From Rhodobacterales bacterium 52_120_T64 (GTDB lineage: Bacteria > Pseudomonadota > Alphaproteobacteria > Rhodobacterales > Rhodobacteraceae): DNA of 64,000 nucleotides. Position numbers and translations under genes: made by a program. Below the pieces are notes generated by a model. It was not told the DNA's origin and ran no database searches. It was given only the letters and a program-made list of their open reading frames with translations. Where the stretch lies: NCBI GenBank assembly GCA_002162875.1, contig MABA01000024.1:124001-188000 (forward strand). Reading direction: 5' to 3'. Positions 8,772 through 17,388 of the stretch are shown here, piece after piece. How positions within the stretch are numbered: position 1 is the stretch's first letter; each line of letters opens with the position of its first letter.

Positions 8772-9545
8772 ATGACTGAAATTCTGAATACTACAAGCAA
8801 CGGCGAGGGTGTTGGCATTCCGCTTTTGATCGCGCACGGGCTGTTCGGCACGGCGCGAAACTGGGGTGTCTTGGCAAAACGTTTGGCGGATGAACGTCAA
8901 GTGGTTGCGGTTGATATGCGCAATCATGGCAGCTCGTTTCGGGCGAGGTCTAATACCTATGCAGACATGGCCGGCGACCTTGCGAATGTGATCGAAAGTG
9001 GTGCACGTAGGGCAGATGTTCTGGGGCACTCGATGGGTGGCAAGGCGGCTATGATCTTGGCGTTGTCGCGCCCAGAATTGGTTGGCAAACTGGTCGTGGC
9101 CGACATTGCGCCGGTGGCGTATTCGCATAGCCAGTTAGATAAAATCACGGCAATGCAGGCCGTTGACCTGAGTATTGTGAAGCGCCGCCGCGATGGGGAT
9201 GAGCAGTTAGCGGATTCGATTACAGATCCCGCGCTGCGATCGTTTCTTCTGCAAAGTCTGACACTTGGCGATGAGGGTGCGAGCTGGAAATTGAACCTTG
9301 ATGCGCTGGGCAATGCGATGGCCGATATAATCGGTTTCCCAGATGTCGAAGGCGTGTTCGAGGGCGAGGTCTTGTTCCTGCATGGTGGGGACTCAGACTA
9401 TGTTCAACCGGCCCATCACGCCCGCATTCTGACGTTGTTTCCAAACGCCCGTTTCGAGGTTATCGAGGGGGCGGGGCATTGGTTGCATGCTGAAAAGCCG
9501 CGCGAATTCGAGGCGGCTGTTCGCGGGTTTTTAGGCACCGCCTAA
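8772..9545 (+). CDS. Alpha/beta-fold hydrolase (YbfF-like esterase)
   Basis: This 257-residue hydrolase has the oxyanion-hole segment AHGLFGTARNW, the nucleophile elbow GHSMGGKAAM (Ser), and LHGGDSDYV carrying the acid. GAGHWLHAEKP carries the catalytic His. The arrangement matches YbfF-type esterases active on short acyl esters or acyl-CoA. It starts 13 bases after the alcohol dehydrogenase stop and is probably co-transcribed with it. It converges on the thiolase gene across an unusual palindromic spacer. Confidence 0.85.
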   Translation: MTEILNTTSNGEGVGIPLLIAHGLFGTARNWGVLAKRLADERQVVAVDMRNHGSSFRARSNTYADMAGDLANVIESGARRADVLGHSMGGKAAMILALSRPELVGKLVVADIAPVAYSHSQLDKITAMQAVDLSIVKRRRDGDEQLADSITDPALRSFLLQSLTLGDEGASWKLNLDALGNAMADIIGFPDVEGVFEGEVLFLHGGDSDYVQPAHHARILTLFPNARFEVIEGAGHWLHAEKPREFEAAVRGFLGTA

Positions 9546-9640
9546 ATAGTTAACGCAAGCGTTGTTGGGTCGATTTTTCGGGTACACAACGCGTGCACAA
9601 CCCGTACACAATGCGTATGCACAAATTGCGTTAACTATTT
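9544..9640. repeat. Palindromic spacer between convergent genes
   Basis: A perfect 15-bp inverted repeat, AAATAGTTAACGCAA (9544-9558) and TTGCGTTAACTATTT (9626-9640), encloses 67 bases. The loop holds a reiterated gtacacaa/gtgcacaa/gtacacaa/gtatgcacaa pattern and a nested GCGTTGT/ACAACGC pair. The left arm starts over the stop codon of the hydrolase gene and the right arm ends shortly before the thiolase stop. It probably acts as a bidirectional transcription end or a REP-like element. Confidence 0.65.
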
Positions 9641-9655
9641 GAGCGAAGTGTGGCG

Positions 9656-10834
9656 TTACATCAGCTCGATTGCCAAGGCGATGCCTTGCCCGCCACCGAT
9701 GCACATGGTGATCAGGCCTTTGGAGCCACCGATCCGTTCCAGTTCCGCGATGACTTTCAGAGTGATGATTGCACCTGTCGCGCCAACCGGGTGGCCAAGA
9801 GCGATGGCGCCGCCGTTGGGGTTTACCTTGGCAGGGTCCAGGTTCAACGCTTTGCTGACGGCGCAGGCTTGAGCGGCGAAAGCCTCGTTGCTTTCGATCA
9901 CATCGAAATCCTCTGCGGAAAGACCCGTGCGTTTCAGCAACATCTCGACTGCGGGGATTGGGCCGATGCCCATGACCTCGGGGCGGACACCTGCGTGGGC
10001 GTATCCAAGGATGCGAGCTTTTGGTTTCAGGCCGGCGCGGTTGGCGGCATCAGCGGTGGCAAGAACCATTGCGGCCGCCCCGTCGTTGATGCCAGAGGCA
10101 TTGCCCGCGGTAACAGTGCCGTCTTTCTTGAAGGCGGAACGTAGGCCGGCCAAGGCTTCGGCGCTGGTGGATTTGGGGTGTTCGTCGGTGTCGAAAATCG
10201 CAGTTTTACGGCGCACTTTGATTTCAATCGGGGCGATTTGGGATTTGAAGTATCCGGCCTCGATCGCGGCAGCGGCGCGGCGTTGGGATTCAAGCGCGAA
10301 AGCGTCTTGATCTTCGCGGGTGATGTCATGTTCTGCGGCCACGTTTTCTGCGGTGATACCCATGTGCCCTGTTCCAAACGGGCAGTTCAACGTTGCGAGC
10401 AGCATATCGGTGGCGGTGAAATCCCCCATCTTTTGACCCCAGCGAGCTTGCGGAATGATATAGGGTGCGCGGCTCATACTTTCGGCGCCACCTGCGATGG
10501 CGAATTCGGCGTCGCCAAGCATCAGAGATTGCGCGGCAGACACGATGGCTTGAGCGCCCGAACCACACAGGCGGTTGACGTTCATGGCTGGTGTGCTGTC
10601 CGGAATACCGGCATTAACGGCGGCAACGCGGCCCAAATACATGTCGCGTGGTTCGGTGGTGATGACGTTGCCGAAGACGACATTGCCGATTTGGGCGGGA
10701 TCTACGCCTGAGCGTTTGAGGGCCGCTTCGGTGACGTGAGTGGCTAGATCGACGGGCGGGATGGCGGCTAGGCTGCCACCGAATGTACCGATTGGGGTGC
10801 GCGCGCCGTCGAGGATTACGATATCTTGGGTCAT
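9656..10834 (-). CDS. Acetyl-CoA C-acetyltransferase (thiolase)
   Basis: This 392-residue biosynthetic-type thiolase has the acyl-accepting Cys in NRLCGSGAQAI, the His in GGAIALGHPVGATGA, and the second Cys in ITMCIGGGQGIA. These are all three catalytic elements of the family. It condenses two acetyl-CoA or cleaves 3-ketoacyl-CoA; a link to polyhydroxybutyrate or to fatty acid breakdown is possible. The start at 10834 follows CAGGAGCATCCC, and a longer reading to 10888 has no support. No phaB or phaC lies beside it. Confidence 0.93.
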   Translation of the reverse strand: MTQDIVILDGARTPIGTFGGSLAAIPPVDLATHVTEAALKRSGVDPAQIGNVVFGNVITTEPRDMYLGRVAAVNAGIPDSTPAMNVNRLCGSGAQAIVSAAQSLMLGDAEFAIAGGAESMSRAPYIIPQARWGQKMGDFTATDMLLATLNCPFGTGHMGITAENVAAEHDITREDQDAFALESQRRAAAAIEAGYFKSQIAPIEIKVRRKTAIFDTDEHPKSTSAEALAGLRSAFKKDGTVTAGNASGINDGAAAMVLATADAANRAGLKPKARILGYAHAGVRPEVMGIGPIPAVEMLLKRTGLSAEDFDVIESNEAFAAQACAVSKALNLDPAKVNPNGGAIALGHPVGATGAIITLKVIAELERIGGSKGLITMCIGGGQGIALAIELM

Positions 10835-10944
10835 GGGATGCTCCTGTAAAGTTGCGCTAAGTTTGCATGGGATGGCGTGGAGTGGCAACAGCTACGTAGC
10901 GTGTTTTGATCGACAGGCAGCGTGTTGCGCCCTAGGGTGGCATT

Positions 10945-11304
10945 ATGCGTATTTCACACATTGATCATATTCAGTTGGCGATGCCTAAGGGTAAAGAAGC
11001 CGACGCGGCCGCGTTTTACGTGGATGCTTTGGGGTTGGATGCAGTTGAGAAGCCAGAAAGTTTGAAGGCTAATGGCGGTGTTTGGTTCGGGAACGACGAT
11101 GTGAATATCCACCTTGGTATCGAGGCCGGTTTTCGGGCGGCGAAAAAGGCGCACCCGGCGTTTCGGGTCGATGATCTGGATAGGTTGGCTGCGCGGTTGA
11201 TTGCTGGGGGTTTTGCCGTGATCTGGGATGATCGGTTGCCAAACACGCGGCGGTTTTACAGTGATGATCCGTACGGAAACCGGATCGAGTTTATGGCGCT
11301 TTAG
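10945..11304 (+). CDS. VOC/glyoxalase superfamily protein
   Basis: This is a 119-residue vicinal-oxygen-chelate protein. HIDHIQLAMPKG opens the first beta-alpha-beta-beta-beta unit with a His ligand. Later come the His in VNIHLGIE and the C-terminal FYSDDPYGNRIEFMAL, which holds the usual F-x-D-P-x-G-N-x-x-E motif. These suggest a metal-dependent lyase, dioxygenase or resistance-type fold, but no substrate can be named. It ends next to the stop of the convergent cobD. Confidence 0.85.
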   Translation: MRISHIDHIQLAMPKGKEADAAAFYVDALGLDAVEKPESLKANGGVWFGNDDVNIHLGIEAGFRAAKKAHPAFRVDDLDRLAARLIAGGFAVIWDDRLPNTRRFYSDDPYGNRIEFMAL

Positions 11305-11305
11305 G

Positions 11306-12223
11306 TCAGAATATCATCCAAACGGTGGCGAGTATGCCAACGCCGACAAACCAGCTTCGCCATAATACGCGCACCGATGTTTCGATATCCACTGGGCCCA
11401 GCGGTTTACGGCCGGAGCCATTCACCCAAGGTAATTTGGTCATAATGCCATTGTAGCTTCGCGGGCCGGATATTGCGATGCCCAGAACGCCAGCCATCGC
11501 GGCCTCTGGCCAGCCGGCGTTGGGGGAGCGGTGGTGTTTGGCGTCTGCTTGCATTGTTTCCCAGCCCGCTTTTGACCAGTGCGCGAGGCAAATCAGGCCG
11601 CCTGTCAGGCGCGCGGGCACCCAGTTTACAATGTCGTCGAGCCGAGCAGCCGCCCAACCAAAATCTTCGTATCGTTCATTGCGGTGACCAATCATGCTGT
11701 CGGCGGTGTTGATGATTTTATACATCACGATACCGGGTAGGCCGAAAATCAGGAACCAGAAGGCAGGGGCGATGATGCCGTCTGAAAAATTCTCGGCGGC
11801 GCTTTCGATTGCGGCGCGGGAAATGGCACTTTCGTCAAGTTCTGCGGGGTCGCGACCAACGATCATTGAGACAGCACGACGACCTTCAGCGAGCGAGGAA
11901 CGCAAGGCTTCCGCTACTTGGGAGACGTGATCGGTGAGGCTGCGTTGCGCCAAAAGGATCGCGGCGAGGATGGCCTCAAGCACGCCCGCGTCGGGAATAC
12001 TTTTGATGACGAGGCTTAAGATAAGTGCGCCAAGTGTCAGGATTATGGTGGCCAATATGCCAGCGTTCCGCCGTTTTTTGCCGTGGTTTAGGTGACCATC
12101 CAACCACTCCACACAGCGGCCCATCAAAGTAGCTGGATGCGGGAAACGGTTCCATAGCCAGTCGGGTTCACCCAGGACTGCATCCAGAATCAGGGCTATC
12201 AGAAGGAGGGATAGAGTGTTCAT
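11306..12223 (-). CDS. cobD: Adenosylcobinamide-phosphate synthase CobD/CbiB
   Basis: CobD attaches the aminopropanol linker to adenosylcobyric acid in cobalamin synthesis at the membrane. The 305-residue protein has an LDAVLGEPDWLWNRFPHPATLMGR start and several transmembrane segments. Conserved family signatures are GRDPAELDESAISRAAIESAAENFSDG and YKIINTADSMIGH. The ATG at 12223 matches the family N-terminus; the frame extends to a TTG at 12253 without a ribosome site. No other cobalamin genes are in the window, and I saw no cobalamin riboswitch in the upstream gap. Confidence 0.92.
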   Translation of the reverse strand: MNTLSLLLIALILDAVLGEPDWLWNRFPHPATLMGRCVEWLDGHLNHGKKRRNAGILATIILTLGALILSLVIKSIPDAGVLEAILAAILLAQRSLTDHVSQVAEALRSSLAEGRRAVSMIVGRDPAELDESAISRAAIESAAENFSDGIIAPAFWFLIFGLPGIVMYKIINTADSMIGHRNERYEDFGWAAARLDDIVNWVPARLTGGLICLAHWSKAGWETMQADAKHHRSPNAGWPEAAMAGVLGIAISGPRSYNGIMTKLPWVNGSGRKPLGPVDIETSVRVLWRSWFVGVGILATVWMIF

Positions 12224-12376
12224 GGCTGTACTTTCGGCGATTCGGGCTGACAAGTACGTTCCGATATCATTTGGGTGTTGTTCCGACTATCAATTTCTTG
12301 GGAGCCAACCTGCCATTTTGGAAAGGGGTGGCTGTATTTGGTATGTTGAGCTGTTGTTGCCACAACATATGGACCG

Positions 12377-12392
12377 TTAACGATTTGTTAAC
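12377..12392. promoter_or_regulatory. Candidate CtrA binding site
   Basis: TTAA (12377-12380), seven bases, then TTAAC (12388-12392) matches the TTAA-N7-TTAAC consensus of the alphaproteobacterial cell-cycle regulator CtrA. It lies about 65 bases before the start of the receiver-domain gene. The flanking DNA is very AT-rich and contains further TTAAC half-sites, which could also arise by chance in AT-rich sequence. Confidence 0.5.
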
Positions 12393-12456
12393 ATATTTGG
12401 TAAATGTTTACACAATTCTTAACAGAAAATTATAGCATTGATTGGTGGAGCGAACG

Positions 12457-12849
12457 ATGCGGATATTATTAGTACAGCACAATATAGATTTATCGGAACT
12501 GTGGGCGCGATTTTTGCAACGACAAGGGGTGGACGTCGTGCAGGCGGCGACGCAATTGGCGGCGATCAACAAATTACGGTTCGAGGACTTTGATGCTTTG
12601 GTTCTCGATCTGGTGTTACCCGACGGTGGGGCAATCGCGATATCGGACTATGCCACGTATCGATGCCCTGACGTTCCAATTATTGCGGTGACGAGCACCA
12701 GCTTTTTTTCTGATGGATCGATTTTTGACCTTATTCCCAACGCCCGTAGTCTGATGCGCACTCCGTTGCGACCAGATGATCTGGCGGCCGTGTTGGAGCA
12801 TTATGTACCCCGAAAGCCTGCCGCGCTCGGCAAGCCGGAAGTGGCATAA
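12457..12849 (+). CDS. Stand-alone receiver-domain protein with degenerate active site
   Basis: This 130-residue protein folds like a CheY receiver. It has the phospho-acceptor Asp51 in LVLDLVLPDGG and Thr79 in IIAVTSTS. The paired acidic residues that normally follow the first strand (LVDD) are replaced by Gln7-His8 in ILLVQHN, and the usual Lys of the K-P motif is Thr102 in LMRTPLRPDDL. Phosphorylation by the standard Mg-dependent mechanism is therefore doubtful. There is no output domain. GGAGCGA precedes the ATG at 12457. A CtrA-type box lies upstream, suggesting a cell-cycle or motility link. Confidence 0.8.
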   Translation: MRILLVQHNIDLSELWARFLQRQGVDVVQAATQLAAINKLRFEDFDALVLDLVLPDGGAIAISDYATYRCPDVPIIAVTSTSFFSDGSIFDLIPNARSLMRTPLRPDDLAAVLEHYVPRKPAALGKPEVA

Positions 12850-12930
12850 AGGCGCAGCATTTCGTCAAATTGTAACTTGACGTTAACCGCTTATTGGCAA
12901 ACCATAGGCTGGTAACTAGCGGAGTAGGGA

Positions 12931-13278
12931 ATGGAAACGCATTTTTCACCAGACGTGATGGCGGGCCTGCAAAAGGCGCGCATGAAGGACGCGATGAAAA
13001 AGAACCGTTTGCGCGTGCATGACGGGGAAGCCGAGTATCCTGTGATTAAAATCTGGGAAACCGGATTTTCGATGCCGCTTGGAAAGGCACCCAACCTGCG
13101 CGGGTTCGTAGATTTGTTTGATGGCGCACGGCATCTGTTGCAATGCCTCGTTGTCCGGTCCGAACCTGAAGGTCAGCAGATGATCTATGAATTCAAACGG
13201 CGCACCACGGTTCTGGATCACGCGCCTAAAGACTATGCCGAAGATGCGAACGCGCCGATGGCGTTGATCACAAAATAA
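12931..13278 (+). CDS. Conserved hypothetical protein
   Basis: This 115-residue protein has no signal peptide or membrane segment. A basic N-terminal helix (KARMKDAMKKNRLRVHDGE) is followed by a beta-rich part (VIKIWETGFSMPL, GFVDLFDGARHLLQCLVV, MIYEFKRRTTV), which suggests a small beta-barrel. I recognise the pattern as a conserved Rhodobacterales hypothetical but know no function. A GGAGTAGGGA ribosome site precedes the ATG. The transaminase gene begins 25 bases after its stop, so the two may share a transcript. Confidence 0.65.
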   Translation: METHFSPDVMAGLQKARMKDAMKKNRLRVHDGEAEYPVIKIWETGFSMPLGKAPNLRGFVDLFDGARHLLQCLVVRSEPEGQQMIYEFKRRTTVLDHAPKDYAEDANAPMALITK

Positions 13279-13303
13279 AATAAGTGAAATTTAGGGGATT
13301 ATC

Positions 13304-14155
13304 ATGAGCCGCACAGTTTATGTGAATGGAGAATATCTGGCTGAAGAAGACGCCAAGATCAGCATCTTTGATCGCGGCTTCCTTATGGCCGACGGGGTGT
13401 ATGAAGTTACGTCTGTTCTGGGCGGAAAGATGATGGATTTCGCAGGACATATGAACCGCCTGACGCGATCAATGAGCGAATTGGATATGGCACCGCCTGC
13501 AACAGCCGACGAGATCGAGGCGGTTCACCGCGAATTGATACGAGCGAATGATTTGGATGAGGGGCTTGTCTATTTACAGGTTACGCGCGGGGCGGCGGAA
13601 CGTAGTTTCCTTTTCCCCGAGGATGGACAGTCAAGTTTGGTGTTGTTTACACAAGTAATGAACCTGACCGAAGCACCTGCCGCAGAGACAGGAATCAAGA
13701 TTATTTCGATGCCGGATATCCGTTGGGGACGGCGTGATATCAAGACGATCCAATTGTTGGCGCCGTCGCTCGGGAAGATGGCGGCGAAAGCGGCTGGCGT
13801 AGATGATGCGTGGCTTGTCGAGGACGGGCGTGTGACCGAAGGGACCTCGAATAACGCATATATCGTCAAAGGTGGGAAAATTATCACGCGGGATTTGTCG
13901 CACGACATTCTTAGCGGAATAACCCGCGCGGCGGTGTTGCGTTTCGCACGCGAGGCACAAATGGAAGTGGTGGAACGGCCATTTACGATTGAAGAAGCGA
14001 TGGACGCAGACGAGGCGTTTGTGACCTCGGCCACAACTTTTGTGACACCTGTTGTTGAGATCGACGGGCAATCGTTGGGCGAGGGCACACCTGGACCGAT
14101 TGCGCGGCGACTGCGCGAAATCTATTTTGACGAGGTCAGGAAGACGGCAACTTAA
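13304..14155 (+). CDS. dat: D-amino-acid transaminase (class IV)
   Basis: This is a 283-residue fold-type IV PLP enzyme. FDRGFLMADGVYEV is the N-terminal signature, RDIKTIQLL contains the Schiff-base Lys, VTEGTSNNAYIV and SGITRAAVL complete the cofactor site, and SATTFVTPVVEIDG closes the domain. The motif set fits D-alanine/D-amino acid transaminase better than branched-chain aminotransferase, so it may make D-amino acids for peptidoglycan. The distinction is by motif similarity only. It converges on ribF. Confidence 0.85.
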   Translation: MSRTVYVNGEYLAEEDAKISIFDRGFLMADGVYEVTSVLGGKMMDFAGHMNRLTRSMSELDMAPPATADEIEAVHRELIRANDLDEGLVYLQVTRGAAERSFLFPEDGQSSLVLFTQVMNLTEAPAAETGIKIISMPDIRWGRRDIKTIQLLAPSLGKMAAKAAGVDDAWLVEDGRVTEGTSNNAYIVKGGKIITRDLSHDILSGITRAAVLRFAREAQMEVVERPFTIEEAMDADEAFVTSATTFVTPVVEIDGQSLGEGTPGPIARRLREIYFDEVRKTAT

Positions 14156-14171
14156 TCGTAGGTTTGTTGAA

Positions 14172-15116
14172 TCAGACAGTTGCCTTCGCAAGGATTTCAC
14201 GTGCTTCGAAACAGTCGATGTTCATCTGTTTGATTAGATCTTCGAGGTTATCGAATTTCTCTTCTGGGCGCTGGTATGCGACGAGCGCGACGGAGACGGA
14301 GGCATCGTAGATGTCACCGGAAAAGTCGAAGAGGAACGTCTCTAAGTTTGGCTTGTTGATGCCAAACGTTGGGCGGATGCCCAAGGAAGCTGCACCGCGA
14401 TATATGCCTTTGTGTGGGCCGTCGAGAATGTCGAAGAAAACAGCGTAGACACCGAATTTTGGCAGGTGCAGGTCATCCAGCGGCATGTTGGCGGTTGGAA
14501 AGCCAAGTTCGCGGCCACGTTGGTCACCCTTTTCAACAATTCCATCAACGCGGTGCCAGTGGCCCAGAATACGGGCGGCGTCTTCGGGGTGTCCCGTGCT
14601 TAGGGCTTCGCGGATGGCAGAGGAGGAGTAGTCGCCTTTATCGTCGGATATTAAAGGGGCAACTGTTACACCAAAGCCCATCTGCTGGCCGAGTTCGGAT
14701 AACATGTCGGCGTCCCCTTGGCGGCTTTTTCCAAACCGGAAATCTGCGCCGATGACGACATGTTTGACTTTCAGACCATCAACAAGAACATCGCGGGCGA
14801 ATGCCTCGGCGGATAGTTGGGAAAGTGCCTTGTTAAACGGAATTTCGAATAACGCATCGATGCCTAGTTTGTTGATGCGGTGGGCGCGGGTTTCTTCGTT
14901 CATCAGGCGAAAGGCCGGCGCGTCGGGGGCGAACAACTGGCGTGGGTGTGGCTCGAATGTAATGACGCCCAGCGGAGATGCGCTGGTGGCGGCGATCGCG
15001 CGAGCGAGTGCGATAACCGATTGGTGCCCGAGGTGCACGCCATCGAAATTGCCCATGGCAACTACTGCGCTTTGGCTGTCTGCCGCGATATCGGAATAAG
15101 TTTTAAAAGTTTTCAT
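14172..15116 (-). CDS. ribF: Bifunctional riboflavin kinase/FAD synthetase
   Basis: RibF phosphorylates riboflavin to FMN and adenylates FMN to FAD. The 314-residue protein has the nucleotidyltransferase motif GNFDGVHLGHQSV (residues 22-34) and the SSSAIREALS stretch in the N-terminal FAD synthetase half. The kinase half contains GRELGFPTANMPLDD and the closing NLETFLFDF region. Length and domain order are standard. It lies downstream of the MaoC gene, 28 bases away on the same strand, and the two may be co-transcribed. Confidence 0.95.
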   Translation of the reverse strand: MKTFKTYSDIAADSQSAVVAMGNFDGVHLGHQSVIALARAIAATSASPLGVITFEPHPRQLFAPDAPAFRLMNEETRAHRINKLGIDALFEIPFNKALSQLSAEAFARDVLVDGLKVKHVVIGADFRFGKSRQGDADMLSELGQQMGFGVTVAPLISDDKGDYSSSAIREALSTGHPEDAARILGHWHRVDGIVEKGDQRGRELGFPTANMPLDDLHLPKFGVYAVFFDILDGPHKGIYRGAASLGIRPTFGINKPNLETFLFDFSGDIYDASVSVALVAYQRPEEKFDNLEDLIKQMNIDCFEAREILAKATV

Positions 15117-15144
15117 ACCTGTCCAGCAGGCCTAGCCTGCGCCC

Positions 15145-15618
15145 TTAGTCGAACTTACGGCTTGGCGCCAAAACCAGCGCGTCGCCTTTCAGAACAACGG
15201 TATCGCCTACGCGGCATTTGCAATCAAGGGTAACCCGACGTTTTGCGTAGTTGATTTCCAAAACCGTCACGGTTGCCTCTACGCGGTCGCCTGGGCGAAC
15301 CGGCGCCATGAAGGTCAGGTTTTGTTTTAGATATACCGTTCCGTGGCCGGGAAGCTGTTCACCGATTACGGCTGAAATCAGGCCAGCGGTCAGCATTCCA
15401 TGGGCGATGCGGCCTTGGAAAATTGTATCTTCGGCGTATTCATCGTCTAAATGCACCGGATTGTGGTCTGTGGAAAGTTCGGCGAACATCTCGATTTCTT
15501 TGTCGCCGATTGTTTTGGCCAAGTTCCGTTCCATGCCAATTTCGAGATCCTCGATACAGATCGTGCCGATGGGAAGGTTATGCTGTGGAGCGTCTAACAT
15601 TTCAGGGCCTGTTGTCAT
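15145..15618 (-). CDS. MaoC family (R)-hydratase-like protein
   Basis: This is a 157-residue single hotdog domain with the hydratase-2 motif in FAELSTDHNPVHLDDEYAEDTIFQGRIAHGM. The Asp and His in D-H-N-P-x-H are the catalytic pair of (R)-specific enoyl-CoA hydratases. The predicted role is hydration of enoyl-CoA or a related thioester; the substrate is unknown. The start MTTGPEML is chosen as the first ATG, although no strong ribosome site is visible. It is divergent from the SDR gene. Confidence 0.85.
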   Translation of the reverse strand: MTTGPEMLDAPQHNLPIGTICIEDLEIGMERNLAKTIGDKEIEMFAELSTDHNPVHLDDEYAEDTIFQGRIAHGMLTAGLISAVIGEQLPGHGTVYLKQNLTFMAPVRPGDRVEATVTVLEINYAKRRVTLDCKCRVGDTVVLKGDALVLAPSRKFD

Positions 15619-15803
15619 GATACGGTTTCGCGTTGTTGCGTTGCAGCATTTGTAGACCACTTTCAGAGTCTACGCAAGATATATTCGCTCAACCTTCGGT
15701 AATTGAAACTATATTGCGCGGTTATTTGTCGCGTTTGCCGCCTTGTGGACGAAAATGAAACTGTGTTACCCACGGTGTCTGGTTTTTGAAAAGGACTACG
15801 GGA

Positions 15804-16511
15804 ATGCAGCTTAAGGGTAAAATCGCCGTCGTTACCGGCGGCAGTGATGGAATAGGGCGGCATATTTGCCTGAAGCTGGCGGCAGAAGGGTGCAAGCTGG
15901 CGATTTTGGGGCGAAACCAAGGACGCTTGGACGCGGTTGTGGCAGAATCTTTGGCCGGTGGTGCAGTTGAAGCACGCGCCTACAGCGTGGATTTGACGGA
16001 TTCAAATGCGCTGGACGCTGCTGCGCAGGCGATCTTAGGCGACTTTGGTGGTGTTGATATCCTCGTCAATAATGCCGGTGTTTGGCATAAAACTGGTCCG
16101 CTGGATACCATCGGTGCCGATATGTTGCTTACGACGGTGCAGACGAACCTTACGTCTGTGATGCAGTTCACGCGGCACTTGTTGCCAGCATTGCGCGACG
16201 GTGATGAATCGGCGGTATTGAACGTAGTGTCAAAATCCGGTGTCGTGGCGCAGGCAGGGCAGTCGGTTTACACCGCCACAAAGTATGGCGTGCGTGGATT
16301 TACCGAAGTTCTGAAGCAAGACGAAGCCGAAACCGATGTGCGTGTTGCAGGGCTTTATCAAAGCGGGACAAACACAGGTATGTTCGCTAAGGCAGGCCAA
16401 GACGTTCCGAACAAGATTTTCACAGAACCTGACGACTTGGCCGATGTGGTGGTCTTTATGCTTTCGCGCCCGCCAAAAATCTGGCTGCACGACGTCCGCG
16501 TCCAACTATAA
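15804..16511 (+). CDS. Short-chain dehydrogenase/reductase
   Basis: This 235-residue SDR has the cofactor motif TGGSDGIGRH (TGxxxGxG), the NNAG motif, and the catalytic Ser in VVSKSG with Tyr-x-x-x-Lys in YTATKYG. It resembles 3-ketoacyl reductase-like classical SDRs. NAD or NADP preference and substrate are open. It sits on the opposite strand between the MaoC and HAD genes and ends 4 bases from the HAD stop. This makes it look like an insertion into an otherwise minus-strand cluster. Confidence 0.88.
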   Translation: MQLKGKIAVVTGGSDGIGRHICLKLAAEGCKLAILGRNQGRLDAVVAESLAGGAVEARAYSVDLTDSNALDAAAQAILGDFGGVDILVNNAGVWHKTGPLDTIGADMLLTTVQTNLTSVMQFTRHLLPALRDGDESAVLNVVSKSGVVAQAGQSVYTATKYGVRGFTEVLKQDEAETDVRVAGLYQSGTNTGMFAKAGQDVPNKIFTEPDDLADVVVFMLSRPPKIWLHDVRVQL

Positions 16512-16515
16512 CAGC

Positions 16516-17388
16516 TTAGCGCAATCCTGATATTGTGAAGGTCGGCGATAACTTGTGGCTGGCGATGTAGTTCGCCAGCTCATCAGCGTTTGGCTTGCCG
16601 GATGTTTCGCTGATCTCGGTAGCGGCTAGGCCGCCGGTGATGAACAGGGTGTCCAGATCCTCGGCAACGCCGCCGCGAATGTCTGTGTTGATGCCGTCGC
16701 CGATGCACATGATACGATCATGGTCGATGCGTCGGCCTGCGAAAGCGGCGAGGCGCGCGTAGGCGAGTTGGTAGATCGGCGAGTGCGGCTTTCCGAAGTA
16801 AAGACTGGTGCCACCTGCGGCTGTGTAGGCTTCGGCCAAAGCGCCAGCGCAGTAGATGCGTTTATCACCAACATCGACTAGAATGTCAGGGTTGGCGCAC
16901 AACATTTTTAGCCCACGCGTTTTGGCATCAAGAAAGGTTAGACGGTAATCATCCGGCGTTTCGGTCATATCATCGAACAAGCCCGTGCAAACGATGCCTT
17001 CAGCCTGATCTAGCGGAACCCGTTCAACGTTGATGGGGCCGTTTTCGTCTGAAAAGAAGCCTAGATCGCGTTCGGGGCCTAAGTGGTAAACTTTGCGCCC
17101 AACAACACCGGTTGCCATCGCGATCTGGGCTGCATCGCCAGAAGAGACGATTTCGTCGTAGGTGTCAGTGGGAACGCCAATCTGTTCGAGTTGCCGAACC
17201 ACCGAACTTTTGGGGCGCGGTGAATTCGTGAGCAGTAGAACCTTGCCGCCTTGCGCTTTGTAGGCTTTCAGGGCGGACACGGCATCGTCAAATGGTTCGA
17301 TGCCGTTATGCAGGCAGCCCCACAGATCGACGAATAACGCGTCGTAGGAATGCGCGACCTCTGCGAGATTATCTATGATACGGGTCAT
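16516..17388 (-). CDS. HAD-superfamily hydrolase, TIGR01459/NagD-like
   Basis: This is a 290-residue HAD subclass IIA phosphatase. Motif I is DALFVDLWGCLHNGIEPFDDAV, in which the second Asp of the usual DxD is replaced by Trp (DLWG) as in the TIGR01459 family. Motif II is LLTNSPRP, motif III has the Lys of FGKPHSPIY, and motif IV is CIGDGINTDIRGG. The substrate is unknown. Its start codon abuts the stop codon of the pyrophosphatase gene, so translational coupling is likely. Confidence 0.88.
   Translation of the reverse strand: MTRIIDNLAEVAHSYDALFVDLWGCLHNGIEPFDDAVSALKAYKAQGGKVLLLTNSPRPKSSVVRQLEQIGVPTDTYDEIVSSGDAAQIAMATGVVGRKVYHLGPERDLGFFSDENGPINVERVPLDQAEGIVCTGLFDDMTETPDDYRLTFLDAKTRGLKMLCANPDILVDVGDKRIYCAGALAEAYTAAGGTSLYFGKPHSPIYQLAYARLAAFAGRRIDHDRIMCIGDGINTDIRGGVAEDLDTLFITGGLAATEISETSGKPNADELANYIASHKLSPTFTISGLR

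Noticed and set aside
12224-12376. Cobalamin riboswitch upstream of cobD
   Set aside because: I looked for the conserved B12-box and its flanking GCCACTG-like elements on the minus strand and did not find them.
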